NCBI RefSeq assembly: GCF_014805625.2
Contig: NW_023998423.1
Span: 2,916,912 to 2,980,911, forward strand
DNA from: Glossina fuscipes
Taxonomy: Eukaryota; Arthropoda; Insecta; Diptera; Glossinidae
Direction of reading: 5' to 3'
DNA: 64,000 bases
This document shows positions 1 to 10,749 of the stretch, piece after piece. The notes under the pieces are model-generated. The model had not been told where the DNA came from and searched no databases. It worked only from the letters and a program-made list of their open reading frames with translations. The first letter of the stretch is position 1. The number at the start of each line of letters is the position of its first letter. A program made the translations under genes and the position numbers.

Positions 1-28
1 GATTATGACCCAGTCTGTCTGAAAATGA

Positions 29-217
29 TCTGTGCCATTCTTAAAACTGCGTAGCTATCAACCTCAGAGAAGGAAAGAAAGTCATTCTTTCGACAAGGAA
101 TGCATATTATATCAGGAAGATGGAGAAAAACCTGTAGTGTTAACAAAGGGCAATGTTCCGGGCAAAAAATTCCGTTATACGGTCATACACCCGGTATTCG
201 AATTGAATTTCAATTAA
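29..217 (+). other. Short open stretch of unknown nature
   Basis: An open frame of about 62 codons runs from position 29 to a TAA at 215-217, without an ATG at its start. Its translation is not low-complexity (it contains ECILYQEDGEK and KFRYTVIHPVFEL), so it could be the last exon of a gene lying to the left or a decayed transposon fragment. No clear splice acceptor is visible at its start, and it is not in a frame that obviously joins the gene beginning at 1013. I do not recognise it. Confidence 0.2.
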
Positions 218-369
218 TTTTTAAAAAGGACTAACCTAAGTTCTACAAAATTTTCAATCTTCCTTAACTACACATATACTTCATAATTAAAGGTTTAACG
301 TTGGTCGCGTAAAAGGGAATAAAACCGCACAAATAAAGGTTATCTCAACTATGATTGTTGTTGTGGTAC

Positions 370-600
370 GAGAAGACTTGAGATAGATCGCTTTATTAAA
401 GCGATCAATTCAGAATATGATTCTGAGCTTGTCCGTCTGTCCACCTTGTTATCGTGTGCTCAACCTAAAGGTCGCAATTTTTGAGTTATGTCGAGAAAAT
501 TTGATACTCCGATCTGTTTTGGTCCAAGCATGAACGCTATTAAAAATGATTTGGATCGGACTACGCTTTCGACCACTTCCGATGTAATACTTCACTTAGC
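370..600. repeat. Copy of dispersed intergenic repeat family
   Basis: The stretch has the signature words of the repeat seen many times in this window: a GATCGCTTTATTAAAGCGATC inverted piece, ATTCAGAATATGATTCTGAGCTTGTCCGTCTGTCC, then AACCTAAAGGTCGCAATTTTTGAG and a TTTGGTCCAAGCATGAAC segment, read here in short pieces. Similar words recur near 8.9, 9.3, 28.4, 28.8, 29.2, 42.1, 43.6, 54.8, 55.7 and 63.4 kb. There is no ORF. The family looks like a short non-autonomous element or old LINE/Helitron debris. Confidence 0.5.
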
Positions 601-1012
601 AAAGTCAAAGCATGAATAGCTGTAAGATGTTTAATGGCAGATCGTGTTCCACTATAGTGTTTTCGTATCTTAATTGTCTATAAATACGCTCCGCGCCTTC
701 TTGTCTTTTCCAAATACTCGAGGAATGGGGACGACCGGTATTAATTAATAAGCATTTAAAAAAAAATATTAAAATATTTATAAAATGTTGTCTTTAAGCT
801 ATCTAAACTGTATATATGTATGTGTACAAAGTGTGTAAATGTAAAATAATTTTTTCTAAATTCCTTTCACATATGTCCTTCCTAAACAAAAAGCACTTCG
901 GTTATGTGTCTGTTCTTTTTTTTTTTTCTTTCCTATAATGAAATTTATTCTATACACGACTACGGACAGATCTTTTATTATAAAAATTCATTTATGTTTT
1001 CTATATTTAAAG

Positions 1013-2395
1013 GTTACTTAAATCAAAATCAAGCAACAAGTGAAACAAATTTACCACCACAGCAACAAAAACAACAAGAACCACCACCTAGCCCACCACC
1101 GACCTATGAATTTGTTTTAGAAGAGGTAAGTAACACGACGAACGAAAATCTTTAAAAAGACAACATTTGCGATTGATTTTGCATTCTCGTTTTAGCAACG
1201 ATACTTAACCACTAATGATGACGATACTTGCCAAAACAGTCAAACAACATTGCTTGAGCAATTCAATCTAAACGAAATACCATGTAATGATCCAAATTGT
1301 CAGGAGAATTACGGTTTACAAGGAGGAAATAGCAACGAATCGCAGCCACAAATCGATAGAGAAAACGAAGGTCAATTATATATAATACCGAAGGATAACG
1401 AGCAACGTGAACGTAAATTGGAAGCAGGAATAAATTGTAATTTAGCATTGAATCCACTTAGCGATCTTGAAGATCGCAAAGAATCAATTGATTCACAAGA
1501 ATTTCTATTATCAGCCAATAATATGACAGATAACACAGTCGTCACGGATCAAGGGGAATATATAGAGAATTGTACGGACATGGATTGCCCTGAATATTTG
1601 GAAGCAACAGCTGCTGCGGCTGCTGCCGCTGAAGCGGCCAACAATTATTCACGCTGTCATAGTCGCAATGAAGGCGGCAGCGGCGGTGGTGGCGGCAATA
1701 ATCATCTACAACGAGGTGGAGAATTTCCTGACCCACTTATGAATTACAATGGCTATTGTAATGATGGTAAGTAAATTAGCACTTGGTAACGGAAAAAAAG
1801 AAGAAATTTCCTTTATTACAATGTTGGGATGATTCACAGTTTCCCACCATTGCGATGATGAAAATTCTCTTAATGAGCAGCAACATCATGCTTGGGATCC
1901 CAATCAAGCCAGCTGTTCAATAACACATCACCACAACTCACACATGGATGATGAACATCATCATCATCATCGTCATCATCATCAGCAACAACAACAACAT
2001 CATCATCATCAACAACAGCAACAGCAACATTCATCAGCCGCGTATCACACCCAACAACCAGAACGTTCATTAACACCGGAAATTACCAGCAACAAATCCT
2101 CAAAAGAGATCTACAAAGATTTAGCCAAACAATGGGGCATCACGTGTAAAATGTCAGACGGATGTCGTTGCATGGAATGTCAAAGTCATTACTTCGATTG
2201 TGAATTTGAAGAAGTGAGAAATGAGCTAAACGAGAAACCGAGAGATAAAAAAGATTTAAATTTTTTTTTGAATTTTTTCATTTTTCCACTTTTCACTTGC
2301 AGAACGAACATCAGAAAACAGACGGCGGCCTCGGAGCGGGTACGCCGATGTTTATTAGCGAAGTAATGCACGGTTCCGCCTGTAATATTTTGTAA
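1013..2395 (+). CDS. Unrecognised protein, 3' exons (Pro, Ala, His/Gln-rich; Cys-containing C-terminus)
   Basis: Four exons join in frame: 1013-1125, 1196-1766, 1840-2213 and 2303-2395 (TAA). Introns are 70, 73 and 89 bp with standard GT-AG ends (donors GTAAGT, GTAAGT, GTGAGA). The first listed exon enters with two bases of a split codon, so at least one exon lies to the left, possibly outside the window. The product starts with a Gln/Pro-rich part carrying PPPTYEFVLEE, then an acidic and Cys-containing part (EIPCNDPNC, CTDMDCPEYLE), a poly-Ala run, a Gly run, and a long mixed His/Gln run. The last part is not low-complexity: KEIYKDLAKQWGITCK, SDGCRCMECQSHYFDCEFE and a tail ending SACNIL. This C-terminus looks conserved and structured or regulatory. 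No membrane span or catalytic motif is visible. It may be the cytoplasmic tail of a membrane protein, but that is inference. Confidence 0.8.
1947..2035 (+). repeat. Coding CAT/CAR trinucleotide tract (poly-His/Gln)
   Basis: Runs of CAT, CAC, CAA and CAG codons encode a mixed His and Gln tract inside the third visible exon of the gene at 1013-2395. The codons are partly mixed, which suggests an old tract rather than a recent expansion. Length variation between individuals is likely. Confidence 0.85.
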
Positions 2396-2630
2396 GCGAA
2401 GCGCAACACGGAAACGCGAGATGAAACAAAAAACACAAAAAAAAACAAAAAAATGAAGGAATCATCAATAGCTTAGAAAGCAAACCGTCAGCAAGAAAAG
2501 AATAAAAAAACGAAAATATTTGATTAAATTGTACAATATGATATATACATATATATATATATAAATATATATGTATATATATAAGTAAATATATAGCTAT
2601 GTGTGTATAAATAAATATGCACATGTACGA

Positions 2631-2636
2631 AATAAA
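2631..2636 (+). promoter_or_regulatory. Possible polyadenylation signal (AATAAA)
   Basis: AATAAA lies 236 bp after the stop codon of the gene ending at 2395. The intervening 3' UTR is A-rich, with a TATATA microsatellite around 2540-2585. Another AATAAA-like word occurs about 20 bp earlier, so the exact site is uncertain. Confidence 0.4.
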
Positions 2637-2639
2637 AGC

Positions 2640-5600
2640 AAGAGCAACACATAGAAAATATTTAAATAAAACAAAAATTGCACAAAGAAAGAAATTCCGT
2701 GGTATGCTTTGAAAAACCTTAGATGGAAAACATCTTCGCGATTATTGGACTAAAAGCAACACAAGAGGTGTTGGACTGAAAAATTCGGTTACGAATTTTC
2801 GTTAAAATTTGTGTCTTGAATATTGCGGCTTAAGAAGCTTCGTAAAACATTAAAATCGTTCATTATAAATATTATGGCTCGTGATATGGAATAATGATCA
2901 TGATATCTGGCGTTGGCTGCCAGCTGTGTTAAATATGATAAAGGAATTTACGCGTAAATAGCCGTAACACCTCATGTGGAGGACATACGCGTCTAAAAAC
3001 ATTCTTATAGCTTAGGCATCTGAAAACGGTAATCAGTTGTAATAAAATACTTTTTTTATAAAGAAAATGTCGACATTTGTGTCAAATAAACAACAATCGC
3101 TGATGGGAAGGATAAAAGATCGTGCCCTAACCCAAGATGAAAAACGGATCTTTTCTGAGAATCCCAGACGTAAAAATTCATGGGTAAATCCAATCATACC
3201 ATCCAGTCGATATTCTCTGTTTGGTGGGACCAGAAGAGTGTGGTCTGCTATAAGCTGTTAACGTCTGGTGCGAAATTTATGATATTACTAAGCGCGATCA
3301 TATTTTTACATGGTGCCCGCCCACTCAGCCATGCAGCAAAACGGATTAGCTATAGGTTGGAAATTCCCTACCGGGAAGAACTAAACCCCTGCGGCTTATT
3401 TGCCAAATTTAAGTCGCTCCGATTAGCACGTACTTGGATCGATGGACAGGCACTCGCTGGCAAAAGCTTCGTATTTCAGGAAAATGTACGTATATGGTTC
3501 GATAACTGGTTTGCTTCAAAAAAGCAGGAGGGAGAAACATACAGTTAACCACGGGCAATACTTCGAGTGAAATATTTTTTATCATCTTTATACAATAAAC
3601 GGGTAAAATTCCTATTTCCGATGTACATACATGATAGTTTAAACTTAGCTTTTGATACACGTTCTAATATGACATACGCACAGAACAATCTTTTGTCTAT
3701 TTACCCTGTCAATTCACATTTTACTATTTCCGAGAGTGACAGGCAAAATAATAAATTTTCTCTAACGACGGACATAACGGAATTCTCATTAACGAACCAG
3801 GAAATAGTAATAGGACTTTTCTTACGCCTGCTTTTCCGTTCTGATTGGCAACAGATGATCGCACTCGCAGATTCAGTGAAACCCCGTTCACATGCCCATG
3901 CCTGATACTTAATGTTCCCTTTCGCTAACAGTGTAATCTTTGCGATAAGTTAAACTAAAAAAATATAATTTGTAAGAACTTTCTAACAACATTTCGGAGA
4001 TATTCGTAAAATTTTTTTCGGATACCTATCACTACGTGTTATAAGAGGAATTTAGATGAACACTGTTTAACTTATATGGAGAAGGATTAAATCATTTATC
4101 ATTCATTTGTGTACAATAGTAAGTACAATAGTAAGTAGTAACGAGTACTTTTGAAATCAACTGAGGCTAGCTAACTGTATTGTCGTGCGATACGTGCTCT
4201 TCGTCCACATCCACTGAAGTGCGGTCACCACCACTCTATTTCTTTCTCTCCTCTTGATCGAGACCGTCACCATATTGCACGAATAGAGGCGATCTACTGA
4301 GTGATTGCCCGAATAATAAAAATATCAAAACTTGAAGTATCAGAAGAACGGCTGACCCAATGTCTTAACCAATTTATTCTAAACCTATTTTTCATACACA
4401 CACACACAGAAGTTTTCTCATCTCGCTTGTAATATCTAAAAATGAGTATCAAAGATACAATGAAAAATATTTGAGTGGTTTTGATCAGCGTAAGAAAGTG
4501 GGCCGAACTGATCGATTGTTGCCTGTTGTTCAAAACATTTACGCCCACATGGGGAAACCCTCGATATTATGTACACTTAATTGATGACAACAGAGCAACT
4601 TTCAATGATCGTATGATTTGTACATCCCTTGAAGGGATGTTGTCTATATGGACAAAGGAATAGGCAGTAGTCGAAAGGCTGAGAAGCCTTTCACCTTACG
4701 CTATAGCTTTCACTATATCTGGGGCGCACGTCAACTTGGCTGTTGTGTCGACTTCACAGTCATGTTTCCTATTCACAATTCTATACGACAGTGCGACAAG
4801 CAGCAATACTTATAGTCCAACTTATAGTCTCGCGCGAGATGCTGATCTAAGACTTAGTGCATCTTTTTATAAACCCTGGCTAAAATAGGTTTATAAAAGT
4901 CGATTTGGTGGACAATTTGACACGCCCACTTTTGACAATATGATAGGTATCAAAAATAAGCCATCAGTTGAACATAACTTCCTTAGTTGTTAAGTATTAA
5001 TTTAATAAAGTCAACCTAATTTGAATTCTGGAAACAATTAAAAGGCATTTAATTATCATTACTTACCGTTACCCATTAAAACCATTTTTTTAAAAGTATG
5101 TCAACACGATTTGTGGCCGGCCCTTACATATGGTATTTAAGGTGCGTACATTGTGTGATACTCGTCTGTATATGTTTTTTTAGCCACAACCAAAGGAAGG
5201 GGGTACATGAACATGGTTTCATGAACATGGTCTTTCTAAAAGTCGATTTATTGTGTCTTCATATATTTTCTTCGCTTTCGTTCCTTTAATTTTTTTTTTT
5301 TTGTTGACGCTTAGTTAACCTCGAAGGCGTTACAGAGCAAGCGAGACAGAACCACCTTAATCACTTTGAGAGACTGTTTCGAAGCGTCAAACTGCTATTG
5401 CTAAAAATGCTTTAAATATTTATAGGCCATGTAATCACTATCATCTCGCTCTCAAACTTGTTTCAATTCATGTAGTAATTTTTCTCATTTCCCCGTTGAA
5501 TTGTTGCAATTCTAATCTAAGAACATATAAGATAGATTAAGTGTTAGCTTGCTAACCCACTTTTTACGCAATCATTAAAGTTAAGACATCACTGCAGCCT

Positions 5601-7025
5601 TAAAAAAACTCCGCCAATACCATACCAATAACATGTCCGCGTTCGCATCTAGATCTGCACTTAAATGCAAAATAAACTAAACGAAATTTCGCTTAACCTT
5701 GTTTAAGAAAGCCATGACCCTTTTGTTCCAATTACACAGAGGAAACGCAAATGAAAATTGGAAATACTTTTTATAAAAAAATAATTGTTTACAACAATTT
5801 TCACGGTATTTACACTTAATATAAAAAACATTTAGTCAAAAATTCAATTGCGTGTGAAAGCTCACTGAGCAATATGCACCAGAAACCATTAAGCTGATAA
5901 GACAAACAGAATTGTATATCGATGCTTGAAGGCAAGTCAACTCTTTATCGAAAGAAAAGGAGCAGACAAAGAAAGATAAGAATTACTTCCACTGAGTTTT
6001 AGATACTTTTAAGTTTTTCGCTCTTTGACATGAAAAATCGAAACTTGACTTAATAAACATACGCAAAAACAAAAACATGTTATCAGCAAACTTAAGCTGA
6101 AAGTAAACCTTTTTTAAATCCGCTTAATTCCTGGATAACCAGTTTTTTTACTTTTTTTCTCAAAATGATACGTCTTCCCCACAAAATGTGGGCTACTAAG
6201 GCTTTCCCAAACATGGATTAGTAGCTGCCGACCAAAGGAATTGCAATGAAATGACTTTTAACGGCTTTTTAAGATTTTAATCAATTTAGTTAAGAAAAAC
6301 AAAAACAAAAAATAAACATTTTAAACGGTGTCAAAATATACAACAACAAATTGCTCGTTAGTATATGTAATTATTTATAGTTAAAAGAAAGAAAAAAAAT
6401 ATGTATACAAATTAGTTTCCTTCGCTTTCGGTTTTCCACACAATAAGCTATAAATGTTTTAAAATATATGCGAGCGAAAGCCTAACCCAAGGGAAATATT
6501 ATCAACGAGGTGCTTTCTACAATGACGACAATGATCAATCACGATGTATATATATATAGTGTACCTATCAAAATTACTAACACATGCATACAAACATGCA
6601 CGGCATGGAGTTGACAAAAATTTCACTGTACTCCATTGATATTGATGCGCAACTTTTAACGAATTCTTGATAAACCTTTTTTATGAAGAAAAATAAGAGA
6701 ACAGCACAATATCCGAAAAGTGAATAAATTTCTTTTTGTCACGACTTTCAGGAATTTTGGTAAGGAAACGTCGGTGGGTACGCATTGAACCTCTCTTTCC
6801 GATTATTGCACAGCATTTTACTTGTATTTCCGAACTAATAATAACGATAGCATTCGAAAGGTTGTAAACTTATCGAATGAAAAATTTACCATAAAATTCA
6901 AGAGCTTAAAAAACGAAAGGCCATACTCTCTCTCCCTTCCTTTATGGTTATTACTCTAAAAAAATCCGGTCTTGAATAAAATGAAACAATGCTTTCCTAA
7001 GAAAAAATATGTAATAACTAATACC
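2640..7025. other. Gene-free stretch
   Basis: I see no supportable gene. The region is AT-rich with scattered short ORFs. Two overlapping frames at 3067-3261 and 3180-3548 are open for 64-122 codons and read as ordinary amino-acid mixtures, but they overlap, lack splice signals that would join them to anything, and match no family I know. They could be remnants of an old element. A possible tRNA-like or promoter signal was looked for and not found. Confidence 0.5.
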
Positions 7026-7029
7026 AAGT

Positions 7030-7622
7030 ATCAAGTCATATCGGTTTATTGGAAAATAAGCGGACAGACCGAGCGCCGAAATACGCTGCTTCTGCACCTC
7101 TAGTTATGGATGATGTCATGGAAAAGTTGGATCTTCAAAAATACATTGGAAGAAAAGTTAAAGAGAAAATTACAGAAAGAAATCTACAATCCCCATCATC
7201 AGCACTAGTCTTCTTTTAACCCTCAGTTAATTCCACGTTTATATCCAAGAAAAGATGAAAAAATCAAGATCCAACCATTTTTCAGAATTCGCTTTGACCA
7301 TACAATGGATCTTAAAGAAGTCTTCCTCCCCAATCTGCAATTTTGGATAAATTCTCACTATAAAGCGCATTCTCCGTGACTGCGCCTTAGCTTTTCCTTG
7401 GCTAGAAGTTTTGCAATTGGAGCGAATAATCCTACGAACAATCTAAAATCAGCTACAGAACAGAATATCAAAACAAGCTATCACTTTATTAAAACTGCTA
7501 GGCTCAATATCCAATGTACTTTTATAAATTAGAGCCGATAGATAGCCTGTGTTGCTAGTGCTCAATGTCTTTTTTTCGTCTAAGAATTTATTTCATTAAT
7601 ATAAAATTATAATAATAATAAT
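7030..7622 (+). mobile_element. 5'-truncated, decayed copy of I-clade LINE
   Basis: From about 7038 the sequence follows the LINE copy at 26.5-27.6 kb closely: a version of the PSHIGLLGN segment, then the ATGGATGATGTCATGG stretch near 7108, the C-terminal zinc-finger region and the 3' tail (AGAGCCGATAG, TGTTGCTAGTGCTC), finishing in TAA/ATA repeats at about 7608-7622. It starts abruptly in the middle of the RNase H region, as expected of a truncated insertion, and carries indels and stops that break the frame. It is non-functional. Confidence 0.88.
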
Positions 7623-7686
7623 AACTAATATATTCTTACGATCGAAATGTAGAAAGTTCATAAGAAAATTCAAAAACTTCAAAACT

Positions 7687-7850
7687 ATGCTACCAAACTT
7701 TCTTAACTTTCTCTTTCTTTCTCATTCTCGCTCTCTCTGTCACTTTATCTTTTCCTATCTATCTCTCCATCTATCTAACTTTCTTTTTATCTATCTCCAT
7801 CTGTCTATCTACCTTTATCTCTTTCTCCCTCCCTCCCACTGTTTCTCTTC
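7687..7850. repeat. Pyrimidine-rich CTAT/CTTT imperfect microsatellite
   Basis: The plus strand is almost pure C/T with many TCTATC and TATCTA words. It produces a Leu/Ser/Phe-only open frame that is not a gene. A similar tract occurs at 16253-16380, inside an intron of the MDM1-like gene. Confidence 0.85.
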
Positions 7851-7938
7851 CTTTCCCATATCCAAAACGATAGCAGATTTGAAAAATTTTTAACAAAATT
7901 GGGAAAGTTTGAAACAATAGATCACTTTTTAATTAACT

Positions 7939-8031
7939 CCGCCTGGGTGGCCGAGTAGGCAAGAGTCTCGACTAGCAACTCAGTGGTCGTGGGTTCGATA
8001 TCAATTTCCATATATTTTTTTATTTATATCT
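7939..8031 (+). mobile_element. tRNA-derived SINE head (box A and box B)
   Basis: The stretch has an RNA polymerase III internal promoter: a box A-like TGGCCGAGTAGGC at 7948-7960 and a box B-like GGTTCGATATC at 7992-8002. The GTGGCCGAGT and CGACTAGCAACTC words resemble a tRNA-Ser (class II) ancestor, but there is no complementary acceptor stem, so it is not a working tRNA gene. The same head appears at 45151, 47762 and, on the minus strand, near 33758. An AT-rich tail leads directly into the palindrome at 8032. Confidence 0.75.
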
Positions 8032-8159
8032 TTTTCACTTGTTTTCCTTACCTTCGATTACTTTAGTTAAAACTTAAATTTAGAGTGAGTTTAAATTTAA
8101 ACTCACTCTAAATTTAAGTTTTAACTAAAGTAATCGAAGGTAAGGAAAACAAGTGAAAA
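8032..8159. repeat. Perfect 128-bp palindrome (64-bp arms, no spacer)
   Basis: The left arm 8032-8095 starts TTTTCACTTGTTTTCC and ends GAGTGAGTTTAAA. The right arm 8096-8159 is its exact reverse complement, starting TTTAAACTCACTC and ending GGAAAACAAGTGAAAA. I checked every base and found no mismatch and no loop. Such a sequence would form a cruciform in DNA, or a 64-bp hairpin if transcribed. It directly follows a SINE head. It may be a true inverted duplication, a fold-back element end, or an artefact of library preparation or assembly. Confidence 0.95.
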
Positions 8160-9730
8160 TGCTATAATGAACCATTGCCTACCATTAAATACCTTACATC
8201 CTACCCCCCACAGCCCCAAAGCAGTCGAAAAACTGATCCAAGCGAATACACGAAATGATTGATCGGTATGACAAAATATGTTGCTATCTCGAGTCGTTCT
8301 GCCGGTTACACACGTCTACACAAACTTAATATACTCTTAGACTATAGTCGGGATATGTAGGGCATAAAAAGTCTTGAAATACTAATACTTTGAACACGTC
8401 AAACCCTATTTTTATTTTTTTACGTAAAACAACTTTAAAGAAACCTTAGCTTCTTTATGTCATTTTTAACTTACATAATTTCTAACCGACTCTCGTTTAA
8501 TATATACTTTAAGTGCACGCACACAAGTTTTTTCGATTCACTACGTTATATGGGCAGTGATAAAATTTTGTATATTACCTAAGAAAAGTTCAATACAAGT
8601 AACCGAACAGTGAACAAGAAAATTGAAAATTTTACGTAAAAACGAAAACAAATTCAATAACGAAATTTCCTTAGATTCATTTACTATAAATTGTACACAA
8701 GAAATGCAGAAGCATTCCGATACGAATTATAACTGAGAGAAGCAAGATTATCTCAGAAATGCGAACAAAAAAATCACTTTTGAAACCGACGCCCTTCACT
8801 GTAATAGCGCTTTTCAAGACTCAGTGAGAAAGATACTAGCAATTAAAGAGTTACTTATCAAATGCTGTTTCAAACTTTATACAACTTTTAACGGACGGAC
8901 GTACGGATAGACAGCGTAGATCGAGTCTGAAAATGACTCTGAATCGATCGGTATATTAAAGAAGTCGTCTATCTTAAGCCCTTCTGGCTGTTACGTATTC
9001 CCGCGCAAACTCTCTGTACCACACACACTGGTACACACAAGTGATATTGGGCATAAAGAAGCTTCACTTCTTCTAAAGAAAACAAGTAAGACCACTATAA
9101 CATCCCTCCATACTCTAATTTATCCATATACCAATTTTTGGAAATGAGGCCAAAAGAATGATCAAAATAGTAATCAGATCCTGTCTATATTCAATAGGAA
9201 GGACTCTGCCCTGAGCAAAACACGTCGGTGTAACAAATCTCACCAGAATATCTCAAAAATTGCAACCTATGGGCTGAACGCAAGTATAAAAGACGGACAG
9301 ATAAGCTCATATCGATTCAGAAAATGATCGCTTTCAATAAGCGATATGTCTCGGTATTCTAATGTTTACGAATTATATAAAAATTATTCAAACGAAACCT
9401 AGACTATTAACATTTGTTTCGCTTTTTGCAAAACGCCCTAAAAAAAGTAAAATTTGACTTATAAGAGCCCTATGAAAATCACTTGCTTTTGTTTCTCACA
9501 CACAAATCCCAGACGTTCGCCAATAACGGGCTAATGACTTTACCTTACAAATAGCAAAAGTTTATCTATTGGAAAGGCACAAATTCTGTTTAATATAAAA
9601 TATAAGCAAAGTAAGTCTGAGTTTGGGTTAGAAAACGCCGTGAACTATTGTCTTAACCGGATATAAATTACGAAGCGATTTGTTTTTAAACTTAAATTGT
9701 CGAGTGAAATGCTCTTAAAGATTTTAATAA
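8160..9730. other. Gene-free stretch with dispersed repeat copies
   Basis: No gene is visible. Repeat-family words occur at about 8880-9060 (ACGGACGGACGTACGG, GATCGAGTCTGAAAATGAC, then TCGATCGGTATATTAAAG) and at about 9180-9360 (ACCAGAATATCTCAAAAATTG, AAAGACGGACAGATAAG, CGATTCAGAAAATGATCGC). These are degenerate copies of the same family as at 370-600. Confidence 0.5.
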
Positions 9731-10269
9731 ATTGTGGAAATCAAATTTCCTAAAGCAAAAATTGTCCCACCGTGCGTTCACACAACACTAAGCTGGCGTT
9801 GTATTCAGTTTTGTATTTTTAAAGTTTTTTTTTGTGTTTTAATTGTGTTAAGCAAACATAATTCGTTAAACGAGAGTAAAATAACATTTCAGTTGGTATT
9901 TTCATGTCGTGCCATTAAGACCATCAAAGAAAATGAAAATAGAAAGCAGAAATAGAAGAAAATAACAATAACGCGTCTGGCCATTTAAAGCGAAAAATGA
10001 AAAGAAAAACATCGCAAGCACGTCTTGCATTCGGAGCAAATGTCAGAGTGCAATAATGATACAAAATTATCATAATCAGAGAATAACTTCCAGTGATATA
10101 AAGTTGGCGCCTTGCGTTTTATGCTACTTCCGGTTGAAACACAGTAACTGTGCTAACCCTAAGCGTGTGATTGGCCAGCAACAAATAAATAACAGAAAAG
10201 AGGATTCAAACAAGTTTTACATGAAATCAAAAACAAGAGAATATCTTAAAAACTAAACTATCAGCAAAT

Positions 10270-10298
10270 ATGACGGAAACGTGGAAGCAAAAATCGAG
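10270..10298 (+). CDS. Candidate orphan first coding exon (weak)
   Basis: An ATG at 10270 in the context AAATATG opens nine codons and then meets a good donor, GAG|GTGAGC, at 10298/10299. The 400 bp before it are A-rich, with a CAAC/GAAAA composition typical of fly 5' UTRs. The exon would leave with two bases of a split codon, which does not fit the acceptor at 16138 directly. An unseen intermediate exon or a different gene would be needed. There is no homology support. Confidence 0.2.
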
Positions 10299-10525
10299 GT
10301 GAGCATAAAAGGGCGTGAAGCAGAGTGCCTAGAAAATATATAAATATAAATCATTTTATGTACTCGTGTGGCCCTTTACGTATTCTCAGAGTATCACACA
10401 TAAGTTTCGAATAGTTTTGAACTGAACTAATTGCAGCTGTTTTCAGTGATTTTTCAAATATTAAATAAATTTTAGTCTATAAATCTCATTTGACCTTGAC
10501 ATATACACACATGCATTTACATATC

Positions 10526-10534
<9 letters not shown>

Positions 10535-10559
<25 letters not shown>

Positions 10560-10665
10560 TAAATAGGCACATATACTTAGATGTGTGTTTATATATATAC
10601 TCACATAGGCAAAGATATATATATATATATAGATATACATATGTATATGTACGTACAGGTATGTA
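10535..10665. repeat. TA/CATA microsatellite
   Basis: ACATATAT and TATATATA runs, with interruptions, fill this stretch; the ORF across it (Ile/Tyr/His only) is an artefact. Another TA run is at 11004-11025. Confidence 0.85.
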
Positions 10666-10749
10666 TTGGTGTTCTAGCTTTCCCGAAATATGCCAATGCC
10701 ACGATTTTACGTTTTTAAGTAAATCAACTCAAAACCCACACGCACTCCT

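Noticed and set aside
904..1155. Open frame starting MCLFFFFFLSYNE
   Set aside because: The start is a T-run artefact upstream of the true splice acceptor at 1011-1012; only the part from 1013 to 1125 is coding.
1870..2076. Minus-strand frame rich in Asp and Val
   Set aside because: It is the antisense shadow of the His/Gln tract in the plus-strand exon 1840-2213.
3067..3548. Two overlapping plus-strand frames as a gene
   Set aside because: The frames overlap, do not join by splice sites, and show no recognisable domain.
7687..7893. Leu/Ser/Phe-rich open frame
   Set aside because: It lies in a pyrimidine microsatellite and has no start context or family features.
7939..8010. tRNA-Ser-like gene
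   Set aside because: Boxes A and B are present but no acceptor stem pairs, and similar heads occur at other places with decay, so it is a SINE head.
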